From: Glandiceps talaboti
Taxonomy: Eukaryota; Hemichordata; Enteropneusta; Spengelidae
DNA: 64,000 nt
Direction: 5' to 3'
Assembly: GCF_964340395.1 (NCBI RefSeq)
Contig: NC_135556.1
Span: forward strand, 921,001 to 985,000
Positions 33,545 through 45,060 of the stretch are shown here, one piece after another. The position numbers and the translations under genes are program-made. Below the pieces are notes generated by a model that had not been told where the DNA came from, made no database searches, and saw nothing but the letters and a program-made list of their open reading frames with translations. Within the stretch, counting starts at the first letter, position 1, and the number at the start of each line of letters is the position of its first letter.

Positions 33545-34552
33545 GACCTTTTATTAGTCCCCGCCGGACAAAGTCTGGGACGGAGACTTACTGATTGGGT
33601 TCCGTGCATCCGTGTGTCCGTGCGTCCGTTTCTTGGAGATGCCTGGACAGATTTTTTTCAAACTTGGTACAGGGGCAACATACAATGGCATACATATGCA
33701 TGTCAATATGTTTCATGATACAATCCAATATGGCTGCCTGGCAGCCATTTTGTTTGCAAATTTTTCCTGTCTAAAGCCATAACTCCGACATGCTTGAACA
33801 GATCTCATTTAAAGTTGGTATTAGGACAGTGTTCTATGACATACATGTGCATATTCATTGTTGTCATGATACGATCCAATATGGCCGCCTAGCAGCCATT
33901 TAGTTTGCGAATATACCATGTCCAAAGCCATAACTCAGATATGTTTGAACAGATCTCATTCAAACTTGGTATTAGGACAGTGTTCTATGACATACATGTG
34001 CATATCCATTTTCATCGTGATACGATCCAATATGGCTGCCTGGCAGCCATTTTGTTGCGAATTTTCCATGTCCAAAGCCATAACTCAGACATGCTTGAAC
34101 AGATCTCATTCAAAGTTGGTATTAGCACAGTGTTCTATGACACACATGTGCATATCCATTTTTGTCGTGATACGATCCAATATGGCTGCCTGGCAGCCAT
34201 TTTGTTTGCAAATTTTCCATGTCCAAAGCCATAATTAACTCAGATGCGCTTAAACAGATCTCATTCAAAGTTGGTATTAGGACAGTGTTCTATGACACAC
34301 ATGTGCATATCCATTTTTGTCGTGATACGATCCAATATGGCTGCCTGGCAGCCATTTTGTTTGCGAATTTTCTATGTCCAAAGCCATAACTCAGACATGC
34401 TTGAACAGATCTCATTCAAATTTGGGACAGTGTTCTATGACATACATGTGCATATCCATTTTCGTCGTGATACAATCCGATATGGCTACCTGGCAGCCAT
34501 TTTGTTGGCGCAGTTTTCATGTCCAAAGCCATAACTCAGACATGCTTGAACA
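33545..34552. repeat. 152-bp tandem repeat with leader
   Basis: Six units of about 152 bp, marked by TGGCTGCCTGGCAGCCATTT near 33727, 33877, 34029, 34181, 34333 and 34479. Other landmarks are CATGCTTGAACAGATCTCAT and GGACAGTGTTCTATGACA. They are preceded by a leader with CCCCGCCGGACAAAGTCTGG and GTGTCCGTGCGTCCG. Overlapping 96-115-codon frames repeat the same peptide and are not genes. The array ends at a C run (34554-34566). Confidence 0.9.
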
Positions 34553-34627
34553 GCCCCCCCCCCCCACCCCCCCATACCCGACCCATTCTTTATTGTTGAA
34601 CGGTTTATTCCATCACGTCATCTTGAA

Positions 34628-34705
34628 GAGTAGGCATGTCCCATGTCCAATGAGGAGACACAACATGAGTAGGCATGTTCCATGTCCAACGAGCAGACAC
34701 AACAT
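34628..34705. repeat. 39-bp direct duplication
   Basis: Two copies of GAGTAGGCATGTYCCATGTC followed by CAAYGAGSAGACACAACAT, with few differences. Confidence 0.85.
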
Positions 34706-35344
34706 ATATAAGTCTGTTTAATTTAGGTTCACAAGTGTTGTTGCGTGATCAGAGTAGTGATATCAAGAAAATGACAACATAAACTGTCAGTTCCTTAAAA
34801 CTCAATCATAGCGGGGACTATGTCATTCTCAATGACTTGTTTCCATTGTTTTAGTACACACACGCTGTGCAGATGCACACGTAAACACCTTGTGAATGTG
34901 ACACAATGTTACACAGTGTAACAATATCATCATGCCTGGAATGACCTATATCACGTGCTCTCCACATGTATGCCATACATTTCATAATTTCAGGTACGTT
35001 TTTGCATTATTACATGTTATCGGCTATTCATGAAAGTACAATTTGTAATAAATGAAACAATATTCTTTACAACGTTTTACAGTAGCAGAAGTTATCACAT
35101 AGGTCAAGTCAACTTTATGGCGTGCCAGCACAATGACATCGCATTTTCAATTTTGATCAATTCAAATCAAAACCATACGATTTTAGAAGAGATTCAAACG
35201 ACTTAAAATCTCAAAATTGTGTCGTAAGTAACGCGAAGATAAAAAAAAAGTTAAATCAAGCGATTGTAGGAGTGCGAATTTAACATTTAATTCTGAATAC
35301 TATGTCAGATTTCCCATAGAAAAACAATGGTCGTGTTCTTTTAT
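34706..35344. other. Intronic spacer
   Basis: No gene recognised. Confidence 0.4.
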
Positions 35345-35930
35345 AACAACTGAACTTTGCTCATGTTCAACTTTTTCAAATGCGCACCAATCGGTCTGAA
35401 AATTCATAAATAGAGACCAAAGGGTTTGGTAAAAAATCTCTTGGTTTTAGATTTGTCATTTTTTACATTCTTTTCTGGAAAATGATGTGCTATCGCTGAC
35501 TATGCTAAACCATTGTAATTTGTAAACCGGCACATTTTACCATGTACACCTACATAAATACAGACCTCTAACTTTGTTATTCAGACAAAAGTCAGTCTTT
35601 AATTTCATGAAAGCTGTGTGGCAAGTAAAATTGAGAGTTTTGAGTTATTCTGTACACTTTAGTTTAAAGTACCTGTCAGCAAATAATGCTATCAACAGGT
35701 CAGCGACATGTGTTCCACGGAAACTCACCACAGTCAGTAAAGTACTACTGCGCTCATATCAGAAAAACTTGAAATTGATATTCTTTTCACTAAACTTTGC
35801 AACATTATTTTATGACAACTAAACTTCACTCAGCTCATGTTCAACTTTTTCAAATGCACACCAATCTGTCTGAAAAATCGTAAGTAGAGACCAAAGGGGT
35901 TTTGTGAAAATCTGAGTCATCGCTACCACT
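35345..35930. repeat. ~100-bp repeat pair
   Basis: A segment with CTCATGTTCAACTTTTTCAA, ATGCRCACCAATCKGTCTGAA and TAGAGACCAAAGGG is present at about 35350-35440 and again at about 35830-35920. The 82-codon frame between them (35574-35822) is not recognised. Confidence 0.7.
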
Positions 35931-36235
35931 ACCGTAGCTGTCAATCAAATAGTGCCTAAATGCTTTGGGGAATACTGGACAATTGAGATCTTCGCTGGGC
36001 CGCAGTGCTAGTGCCAATTTAGTCATAAATAAAATAATATTGTTATACTTTTATTCATATACATGGCAAGTACCAAGTTCCCAGTTGTTACGACTTGAAG
36101 CTTGAATGGGAAATGTTGAACAATTAGTTGTGGGTGTAAAACATCAACGTTTACACTTCCTATACAACAACCATAAGTGATATTCCTCTAAAGTCCTCCC
36201 AACATTTTTCATTATTATATAATATTTAAACCCCT
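35931..36235. other. Intronic spacer
   Basis: No gene recognised. Confidence 0.4.
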
Positions 36236-36534
36236 CCACTTGTAATAATAATTATAATAATATTAATAATAATAATCTTTATTTATACTGGATAATTCTT
36301 TAAGCATATAAACACTTGTCTCCCAAGAAGTCCAGTGAGGGCCATCCCTCATGGGTTCAGTGTTGATGCAGGAGGAAACCGAAGTACCGGGGAAAACCTG
36401 CATTGTTCGGTAGAGTCAAACTGAAGGTCACTCTTCTTACAGCATGGTAAATTTAATCGAACCTGGAATGGGGTTCGAACCCTGACTGCAGTGGTAAGAG
36501 GCAAGTGGTTTAACCACTCAGCCATCGACCAAAG
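36236..36534 (-). repeat. tRNA-derived SINE
   Basis: On the minus strand the head reads GGTCGATGGCTGAGTGGTTA (A box TGGCTGAGTGG). About 40 bp on comes GGTTCGAACCC (B box), the internal RNA polymerase III promoter, with a long Ser/Leu-like variable region. The body contains CCCCGGTACTTCGGTTTCCT and GGCCCTCACTGGACTTCTTG, and the 3' end is an (ATT)n tail. The acceptor arms do not pair, so this is a SINE head rather than a tRNA gene. Confidence 0.8.
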
Positions 36535-37689
36535 TTGGGTCATCACAACTATAAATGATGGTACATGTGTTTGACGAATGCACAGTAAACCAATTTCTTG
36601 CAACATGGATGATAAGCCCACAGCCCCAGAAAGGCGTTACCTCATTTAGCGTACTGATGCGGGTTAGCGCCCTGGGCAGATTTAACCTGCCCACACCTTC
36701 AATTGGATGGGCGGTTAACTGCGTTTCCTATTTTTGTTGAGGCTAAAATCATGTCAAATATTTACTGTAAATGTTGCAAATATTTCAAACAAAACAGACT
36801 GATAAAAATCTCTGATGATACATAATAGTTCCGGGGGAACTAGGAATGTTGGATGTCTGGAAACAGTATAATAATTAAGAGCACAAAAATGAAACAAATA
36901 ACATGTTCTGAATGACTGACATGTCACAGTGAAGTAAATTGTAACAATTTCAGAACATAATGTAATGTAGCCACACATCGAAATCGATAGGATTGGCAAC
37001 CATTGTGATGTAAAGTCTACTTACCAGTGTGTCATGGTTCATCATACTAAATTTTATGCTTCTCCAATTGTGAACTCCTTAACATTTATGATAGCATAAT
37101 TGTTTCACAAAAAATTCTGAGAATAACAAGAGGACCAAATTGACATTGGTGTGCATGACAGTGTCTCTGTTTGACAAAGAGAGATGACACAGAACCATTC
37201 CACAGGATGTATCATCCCACTGTAGCTACATGTAGCTATAATACAATCACCAGTCGTACAATTTGGGCTGTGGAGTCATCATCTGAATTGAAAGGTGATT
37301 CAAAATGCTCACATTCACTATCGCTAATTTGCTAGACTACATGTTTGTGAAATGCATTCTGGTTTTAAAACTTTTCAAAAGCGTCTGCAAACACCTTAAA
37401 ATGACCCTTTTCCGTCACTTCCCTTCGGATTTACTTCGAGAGTTTTCGGGTATTTCCGGTCCCACCTAGACCACGGGATTTTATGACGTCATAAGGAGAC
37501 ATGGTTAGCACGTAGCCTATGACGAGCGTAGTCAACAGGTGAATAAAACTCAACAGCATTGTGAAAAAATACATTGCTGGTGGTTGTAATAGACATCAGT
37601 AAACAAAAACTACAAAGTCTGTATAATTTGGCAGATACATTGGCCTAAGAAGGCGCACTTGTACAAAAAAGCCTGTTAGCATAGTTTTA
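36535..37689. other. Intronic spacer
   Basis: No gene recognised. A GC-richer block at 36615-36730 (GATGCGGGTTAGCGCCCTGG) and another at 37400-37560 stand out in composition without an assignable function. Confidence 0.4.
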
Positions 37690-38575
37690 TTACCTCCCCG
37701 TAAGGGTACGAGAGGTATTAAAAGGGGAATGTTTGTCTGTGTGTCTGTCTGTGTCATTTTCTAAAAATTGGCTGAAATTTGGGATATATAATCTTTAGGG
37801 TAATAGCTAGACCTGATTAGATTTTGAGCCAGATCTGTTTAATGTTTAATTAGAGAAATTTGCATATTAATGAAGTCAACTAATTACGCAATATCTTAAG
37901 ACTGCATACTTCAATTTCAATATAATTTAGTATATTTGTTAAACATAACAACATACATTTGTCCTATAAACTTTGTTGATGTATCTTAGAGCGTTAATGA
38001 ATAATTTGCATAATTAATTATTTTTGGTAATTAGGCTATATCGTAAGAATACATACTTCAATTCCAATATAATTCAGTACACACGTTAACCATAACAATC
38101 GCATATGTCCTGTAAAGCTTGTTGGTGTACATGTACCTTTCAGTGTTAATGAATAATTTGCATAATTAATGATTCTTGGTAATTAGGCTATATCTTACTG
38201 CATGCTTCAATTTCAATACAATTCAGTACATACATTAACCATAACAAATTGTGTATATCCTATAAAGTTCGTTGATGTACCTTACAGTGTTAATGAATAA
38301 TTTGCATAATTAATGATTTTCGGTAATTAGGCTATATCTTAAGACTGCATTAAACAGTATCATACACTCTTACATACATTAACCTAAGAAAGCACACTTG
38401 TCCAAAAAACAAAGCCTGTTACCATAGTTCTTTTTAGTTTAATGAGTAATTTGCATAATTAGTGATTCCCTTACGGGAGGCATTCAGTTTAAATCTGGTT
38501 GTAGTTTTAATGAGTAATTTGCATAATTAGTGATTCCCTTAAATGGGAGGGATTCAGTTTAAATCTGGTTCAGGG
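37690..38575. repeat. Family B tandem repeat
   Basis: Starts ACCTCCCCGTAAGGGTACGA with a GTCTGT-rich leader. It then has ~3 units of 144-148 bp marked by TTAATGAATAATTTGCATAA at about 37999, 38147 and 38291. It closes with two copies of the TTTAAATCTGG tail. A piece of the opposite end, with AGAAAACGATGACACAGACA and CTTCCACCCTTACGGAAG, is inverted at 49850-50055 and present at 61940-62040. Confidence 0.75.
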
Positions 38576-39112
38576 TATGTTCTATACATGTATGTAGGGG
38601 ATCACGAATGTGGAGTGAAGTCGAGTCAAGCTTTCTTCTACTAAGAATAGGTAGCAGACATTTGAACAACTTTTCCGACAACTAACTTTCACTGGGACTT
38701 TAAAAATCACAGATATAGAACTAAAATGTATTATGTTCAAATGATACCAATAAGCAATCCATACATTTGTTCTGTATGCATGGGTAAGTGAACGTATGTC
38801 TGTATGCATCATTGCATGTCGGATGTATGTGTATCCCTGTAAATTTGAATAATTTGATTTCAAAAGCCATTACACCTGTTCCACTTTATACATACCGGTA
38901 GATTGATATCTCAAAGTCCTTTCAGATTTTTTATAGTTTGGCACACCTTTTCGCCAATTCAGGGGTATATCATGTACTAATAGCCTACTATAACCAAGAT
39001 TGTTGCATTCCAGCAATTATTATGTGTAGGAACAAAAAACTCAATATTACCCTTAAAGCTGAAAGGCATTCAGTTTAAATCTGGTGTACTATATAAAATT
39101 ATCTTTCCATTT
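38576..39112. repeat. Repeat fragment (38594-38732) and spacer
   Basis: 38594-38732 is a diverged relative of 24274-24410. The rest holds nothing recognisable except a TTTAAATCTGG tail at 39063-39085. Confidence 0.55.
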
Positions 39113-42100
39113 TTAGCTCCGCTGTCAGCAAAAGATGAAAGCGTAGCTTTAGGTATAGGTGGGTATAGAGGTACGTATAGAGTATAGGTGAATCATTGGT
39201 GTCCGTCAACTTTTTATATTTTCATCATCTTCTCCGAAAGTGACGGTCAGAATACTTCGATATTTGGTGTGCATGTTCCCTTGGGGAAGGCTATTCAGAT
39301 TTGTTCATGCCAAGTTGATCTGTGCCATTTTCAATTTTTTATGATTTTTTTTCAAAAAATGATATTTTCATCATCTCCTCGAATACTACTTGTCAGATTT
39401 CTTTGATATCTGGTGTGTTGATGCGCAGAGGGTAGCTTACTCAGATTTGTTAATTTCAAGTCAGCACATCTTTTCTATTTTTGATGATTTTTTTTTTAAT
39501 TTAACAAAAAAATGAATATGTTAATGAGCATTGTGACCGACGCCATATTGGAAATCAGTCCGCGAGACTTTAGTAAACTGCCACTTTTCAAAAGACACTA
39601 TTGACGTCAAACAAGCAATGTAATATGTGCTATAGTCATAATTGTACGTATTGTGCGCCCAAATAACAAGTGTTTGTCCAAAAATCTGCACCCCTTCTAC
39701 ATAATCAGCCAGTCTGCAATACCCTCATTTGCATACAATCTATCCTCCAGATATAGCGACTGTTACACTTTGAATGGCTGCTCACGGGCCTTATTTTTGG
39801 GTATTTTCAACTCGCCGTAACTTTCTTAGAGTCCACTATTTTAGATACTGTAAACCAGGTTTCGACATACACGCTGGCCTGCTATCCCGAGTCCAGTAAC
39901 TTTCTAATTCTGTAAGGACCAGTAAAAGTTACTAAAATGCCCATTGCAGGTAGTCCGACATGATAGTGACTTTTCGATAGGTATATTAGGGAGCTCAGAA
40001 TTCAAAATACCGGCTATATGAATTCACGGTCATAGTAAAATTCATTTGATTTTTAATTTGCTATTTTGACCAACTCCGGATGTCTATTCACGATAAAATT
40101 ACGATTAGTTTGGAAACGGGGTAGATTTTCTATGATTTCGTGTCATAAAAGCTTATGTTGTGTAGTTTTCGAAAAGCACACCAGGTGGGAAAGTCGCCCA
40201 ACAGGTGATGTCACGCCATTGTTGTACTACGTGGCACTTTATTCTGGTGGGGTGTCTCTTGAAAACGGGAATAGCGAAGGGTGAGCCAATCAAGTGAGAC
40301 CTTTCAAATGTAGCTAATATTGTAGCCAATAAAATTAGTTGTACGATGATATGTGTATAATACGGGTAAGGCTGGCATCTACACTGTAACAAGTAAATTA
40401 GTAAGGTTAAAATCTTTGTCGCGTGATTTCGTATTTATGTACCGATGCGTAGTCTTTCTGAACAGTAATTTTTAGATCAGTTAGTATTTAAACTACGTTT
40501 CTGAGTTAATTATTCGGTAGGTTATTGACGAGCTCCCTTTATAAAAACGCTGTACAAATTGGATGTCAGCGTTCGCCCGGCCGCATTCAATGGAACTAAG
40601 TGAAGCTCAATCATAACAATGGTGGCTGTCAAAATTGAAGACACAATTTGATCGTGTTGTTATTTCAATGAGTTTATTCAGCAAGAAAACAACGTGTTCT
40701 ATGTTATTGTACTTCCTACATGATGTGATGATCATAATTTTTACCGGTATAACTTACAGCCTACAATGAAACCATGGTAGTAGTACTGCTCACTTAGCTA
40801 GTATTAGTAACAGTGACACGTTTCCGTGTTCCGTGTTGCGAGGTCGTGTTTTGGGGGACATTTCTTAATACACGAAACCAGTTATTCTGTAGTGGATATT
40901 GATATTCAGTTTGAAAAATTAAAATTCTGAGCTTCATTTTGCGAACGGTTTTGTCATTTCTTAGTAATTATAGGGCCGACTGTGTCACGTTTAACGTTTA
41001 TGTCAACCCGGAAGTACATAGACACGAAAATAGACGAAGTGACTTGTACATGTAATTAGTAACGAAATTTTACTCTAACTGCTGGTAACCTTCAAATTTA
41101 TTTATTTTTATGTTGTAAATACATTCTAATATGCACTAAGGACAACACTATAAAGACTTGCTCTATGGGAAGGTAATTTTTTGTCTTTTAAAAATGCAAT
41201 AGTTAGATCAATGTGTACCAGAAATGTTATGTAGTATTTAAGCTAGAAATAAGACCACATATTACATATCTTATTACTCTTCTCCCCAAAATTAAGACAA
41301 ACTACTCACAGAAAGCAACAAAAAAAAGAAGCTCCAAAACATAAAAAAGAGAACAAAATTATACAGTAAGGAGTTGATGATGCACAAACAACTACAAAGA
41401 AATAGACAGTTCGATTAGAACACAGGGTTTGAAATAAATATGGGGTTTGGAAAAGTGAATTTAAGTAGAGCAAAAACTAAGAGAGATGAAGAGCCCAAGT
41501 GAACAAGTGAAAGCACTTAAAGACAGGACCACCAAATTTTTTGCAGGACTACTGCATTATCAATTTTACTAGTCCTGTGGGTTAGTGAGTTTTTTACTCC
41601 AGTGTCGAACCCTGTGTAAATGCCTAAACCTCAACTGACATCTCTTCTTTCGTGCCGGCAAAATAAATTTTGGCATTACATTTAGGAATACCGATTTTCG
41701 GACGAATTCGCGACGAATACTTGAGGCCCTGAAATTTCGACCTGGTTTTTCGCTCATAGTTAATACAGACCGGAAAGTTTACAAATTTCACAAAAAGGTG
41801 GATTTTTATGTGTTTTAAATAACCATGGCAAGTAAATTTAGTAGGATCGTTGTGTAACGGTCCGTTCAAGAATTTTCAGTAGAAAACGACTGATTTGACC
41901 CGGAAGTTGAAGCTGGCCTCGTTTGACCGGGCAATTTTCCACAGCAAGCAGCAATGTTGGAGTTCGGTACTCACTAAAATCACACTTCAAACCCAGTGTA
42001 AAAGTTTGGTGTTTTCAGATAACATGTAACTTGTGATTAATTCTATATTGTCGTGCAATTTGGAGTGACAGTGAACTAGAATGAAGACAACTCACATAAG

Positions 42101-42701
42101 CAAGGCAAGGCATGCCTAGGCCATAGCAGTACGTACAGTGAATCAACCAAACTTTGTTTATTGGCCGACAGTTTACATGTAAACACAGATAACTAGTGTT
42201 AGTTATCTGTGATGTAAACGACATGAACATGTCTTGCCATTTCCAAAATGCAAATATTTGGCAAGTAAAAATAATTAAAATAATTACAACTTTAATTTGG
42301 CTTCAGATTTTGCATTATGTTTTGTGTATCTTTCCCCGTTTTACATGTAAATCCGAAAAGGTTCTCTCTAGTCATGTCAGTTATCATACTGGGGCTGCTT
42401 TGAGTACGAGCGAGGTGAGGTATTTTGTTGAGAATTATAGATATTGCGAAATGTCAAGTACAAGGTTTAAATACAATGGAATGATGAAAAAAAAGATCCC
42501 TAGTTTATTTCATTCATTATTGAAATTTTCCAGGGTTAAAGCTGTAAGACACTGGAATTATTTATAGCCAACCTCAACTTTCTGTGTAAAATATGTTTTA
42601 TAGTGAGACATCATATGAAACCACTAACCACTTTATTACATCGCTACCAAAATAAAAACTAAAAAGAACAGCGGAGCTATTCTGACCGATAGGTCGCTTG
42701 T
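39113..42701 (+). repeat. Family A repeat, full copy (3.6 kb)
   Basis: Runs from TTAGCTCCGCTGTCAGC to AGGTCGCTTGT and is collinear with 10299-13697. It is mostly high in similarity but has a different middle (39690-40060 and 40390-40560 carry extra sequence). No protein gene is recognisable. Ends are constant in every copy. Confidence 0.85.
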
Positions 42702-43286
42702 TCCTTCTCTGGCGGTCTTCAAATTCTTATCTCCTGTTTGGTGGAGTACAATAAAGTACTTCCGGTATTTTGCCACCAGAGTTGTGTTGTTTGTATTTTG
42801 TGTGTGTGAGGGAGTAATTATGTATTGTGAAGACAGTCATTGACGAATTTAAAATTAAACTATAAACTGAGCCCACTATTCTTGTCTCGGTAACTTCAAA
42901 ATGCTGTCATCATAAATTCCAGTTTTGAGTTGAATCCTGGCATCATTTATTACTACAATCTGCAGTGATATGAAATAGACAAACTTGAACTGAAATGTTG
43001 TGTGCACGTTTGCAGGTAAATTTCAAAGTCAAGGTGCACACTGTGCACCCTAAAAAAAATTATATTTTGACCCCCTGCAAATACCAAATGTTATAACTAT
43101 AAATAGATCTATAAACAGGCTGATGACTGTGGCTAAATTAATCAGATGCTGTTGCAAGCATTACAAGCTGTTAGTCAGAGAGTGAAGCAAAATGACAGAT
43201 TGCGAAGGAAACAGGCTACTGAATCTGAGTAGGACTTTACAAACATAAAAGTAATTAATTCTATTGATATCTTTATTCTTTGCCAG
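42702..43286. other. End of first large RAP1 intron
   Basis: Unique-looking intron sequence leading to a pyrimidine-rich acceptor ending TTATTCTTTGCCAG at 43286. Confidence 0.6.
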
Positions 43287-43398
43287 GCGTTCTAAGTTCA
43301 CAAAGGAGGAAGACCATGCTATCCTTTCATATCTAGCAAAACACCCATATGCATCTTTTGGTGGCAATCAAATATGGATGAAAATGGTACTCTTAGAA
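43287..43398 (+). CDS. TERF2IP: RAP1/TERF2IP exon: N-terminal half of Myb domain
   Basis: A 112-nt exon between TTTGCCAG and GTAAGT. It completes an Arg codon from the 1188-1292 exon and reads RSKFTKEEDHAILSYLAKH, then ASFGGNQIWMKMVLLE. This matches the first two helices of the RAP1 Myb domain (F-T--DD-AILTYV, G-ALWKAME in human). It ends in phase 0 and joins the exon at 61321. The distance between IW and the third-helix SWQS is the same as in the human protein. RAP1 is recruited to telomeres mainly through its C-terminal domain bound to TRF2; the animal Myb domain appears to bind DNA weakly, if at all. Confidence 0.9.
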
Positions 43399-44195
43399 GT
43401 AAGTACAGAGTTATTTACAACCTTTATCTGCATGTAGCTTTTTAGTGCCCTGAACTTGAAGATGGACAATTGCAATGGACTCCACCCGTTTGTGCATCAT
43501 CATTGTAAACCACAGCCTCTTTTACAACACAGTTTGCCTGGTACATGTGTCTCCAAAAGTTTGATACATATGGACACTATTCAAGTATCTACAAATTTAC
43601 AATATACCCACACATTATCAATGATGACCTCTCTAATGAGACATATTGACATTTGGTCTTGACAAACATTTTCAAGGTGAAATTACCATTTTTGTTTCTA
43701 CATTAATTTAAAAATTTGAATACACAAAAACCCTATTTAAATGTGTATACACACGTACATTACTCCAAAGGTAAATTTTCTTTTTACAATTGGACTTTGA
43801 CCTCTATATTCAAGCAAATTGGACCATGAATTATTATGTTTTGTATCTACAGACATCATTTATTGATTCAAATTTGCACAATAATTTTGACACATTTCTT
43901 TTAGCACAACTGAACTGATAGGGTTCAGTAGTGCTATAGGTAACTCTCCATACATTAATTGCCACTTCAATGAAGACAACTGCAGAACTAATCATGAACT
44001 AGCCCATGACATGCCCAACATACACACTTGCTGTAAAGTACTAAATATAAAGAACAGTAACTGCAATGATAAGTAGATTGATTGACATTTGTTGAGAATG
44101 TAAAAAAAAATAATCGCATCGTCGCACCACTTTAGACAACATTTCCTGACGAGAAACTATGTTTTCCTTTTTACGTACGTACATACATACATACA

Positions 44196-44228
<33 letters not shown>

Positions 44229-44470
44229 TCATAACCTATATTTTTGGCAAAATAACAACACCTATATTTTTGGCATAATGACAACGCTTCATGTTCGATC
44301 GATTAAAGAAAATGGCGTCCATCATGACATATTAGGCTGTACCATACGTACATGTACCGTTGTACGTATGTATGTGACCTTGCACTGTGGACGAAAATGG
44401 CGATTGATTTGATTTGTAACGTTCAAACGTTGAAGTCGTTCATCTTACATGTAGTTGTAAGTAACACTAT
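43399..44470. other. RAP1 intron sequence with (CATA)n run
   Basis: No gene. A CATA microsatellite occupies about 44174-44226. Confidence 0.7.
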
Positions 44471-45060
44471 CAGGGCATGTCTTTTGAAAATGGCAGGAGA
44501 GCTAAAAATCACTCTCCTGAAACCATCCAGGCGAGTGGTAGGCGAGTGATTTAATACCTCTCCTGAAAATAGTCAGGCGAGTGAAGAAAAAAAAATTCAT
44601 TTTCATTTCTATTTGTATTTTCAAATGGCCAGTTGGCTCCGAATAAATAAAATAAAAAAATTAAAAAAAACATTTAAAAAATGTATGCAAAAATATATTT
44701 ATAAGTAACAGTTCGCTTGGTTATTTGTACAACAACTATTATTGCAACAATTTTGTTAAGTCTGTGCACATCAAAATCTGAAAAAATATTCAGTTTTTTG
44801 TTGTGACTACAAGTATATAGAAAAATAGAAAAATATGTGTTTAATTTCAAATTCTAACTGGTCTTGTTTTCTTAGAACGTTTTTATAAAAACATCCTACC
44901 TGAATATCTCCTCCGGAACAATTTATAGTCGCTACAAAGTACATGTTTTGGAGGGCATTGAAGAAACCACCACTTCTATTTCGCTTAAAATGCAGCTAAT
45001 TCAAACTTGAGATTGTTCAAAACTATAATGAATTGACAAAAACTAACGTACCCCAGATGA

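Noticed and set aside
33905-34721. Overlapping 96-115-codon frames with repeated peptides
   Set aside because: Shadows of the 152-bp tandem repeat.
36465-36534. tRNA-Ser/Leu gene
   Set aside because: A and B boxes are present, but the acceptor stem does not pair and a SINE body with (ATT)n tail follows.
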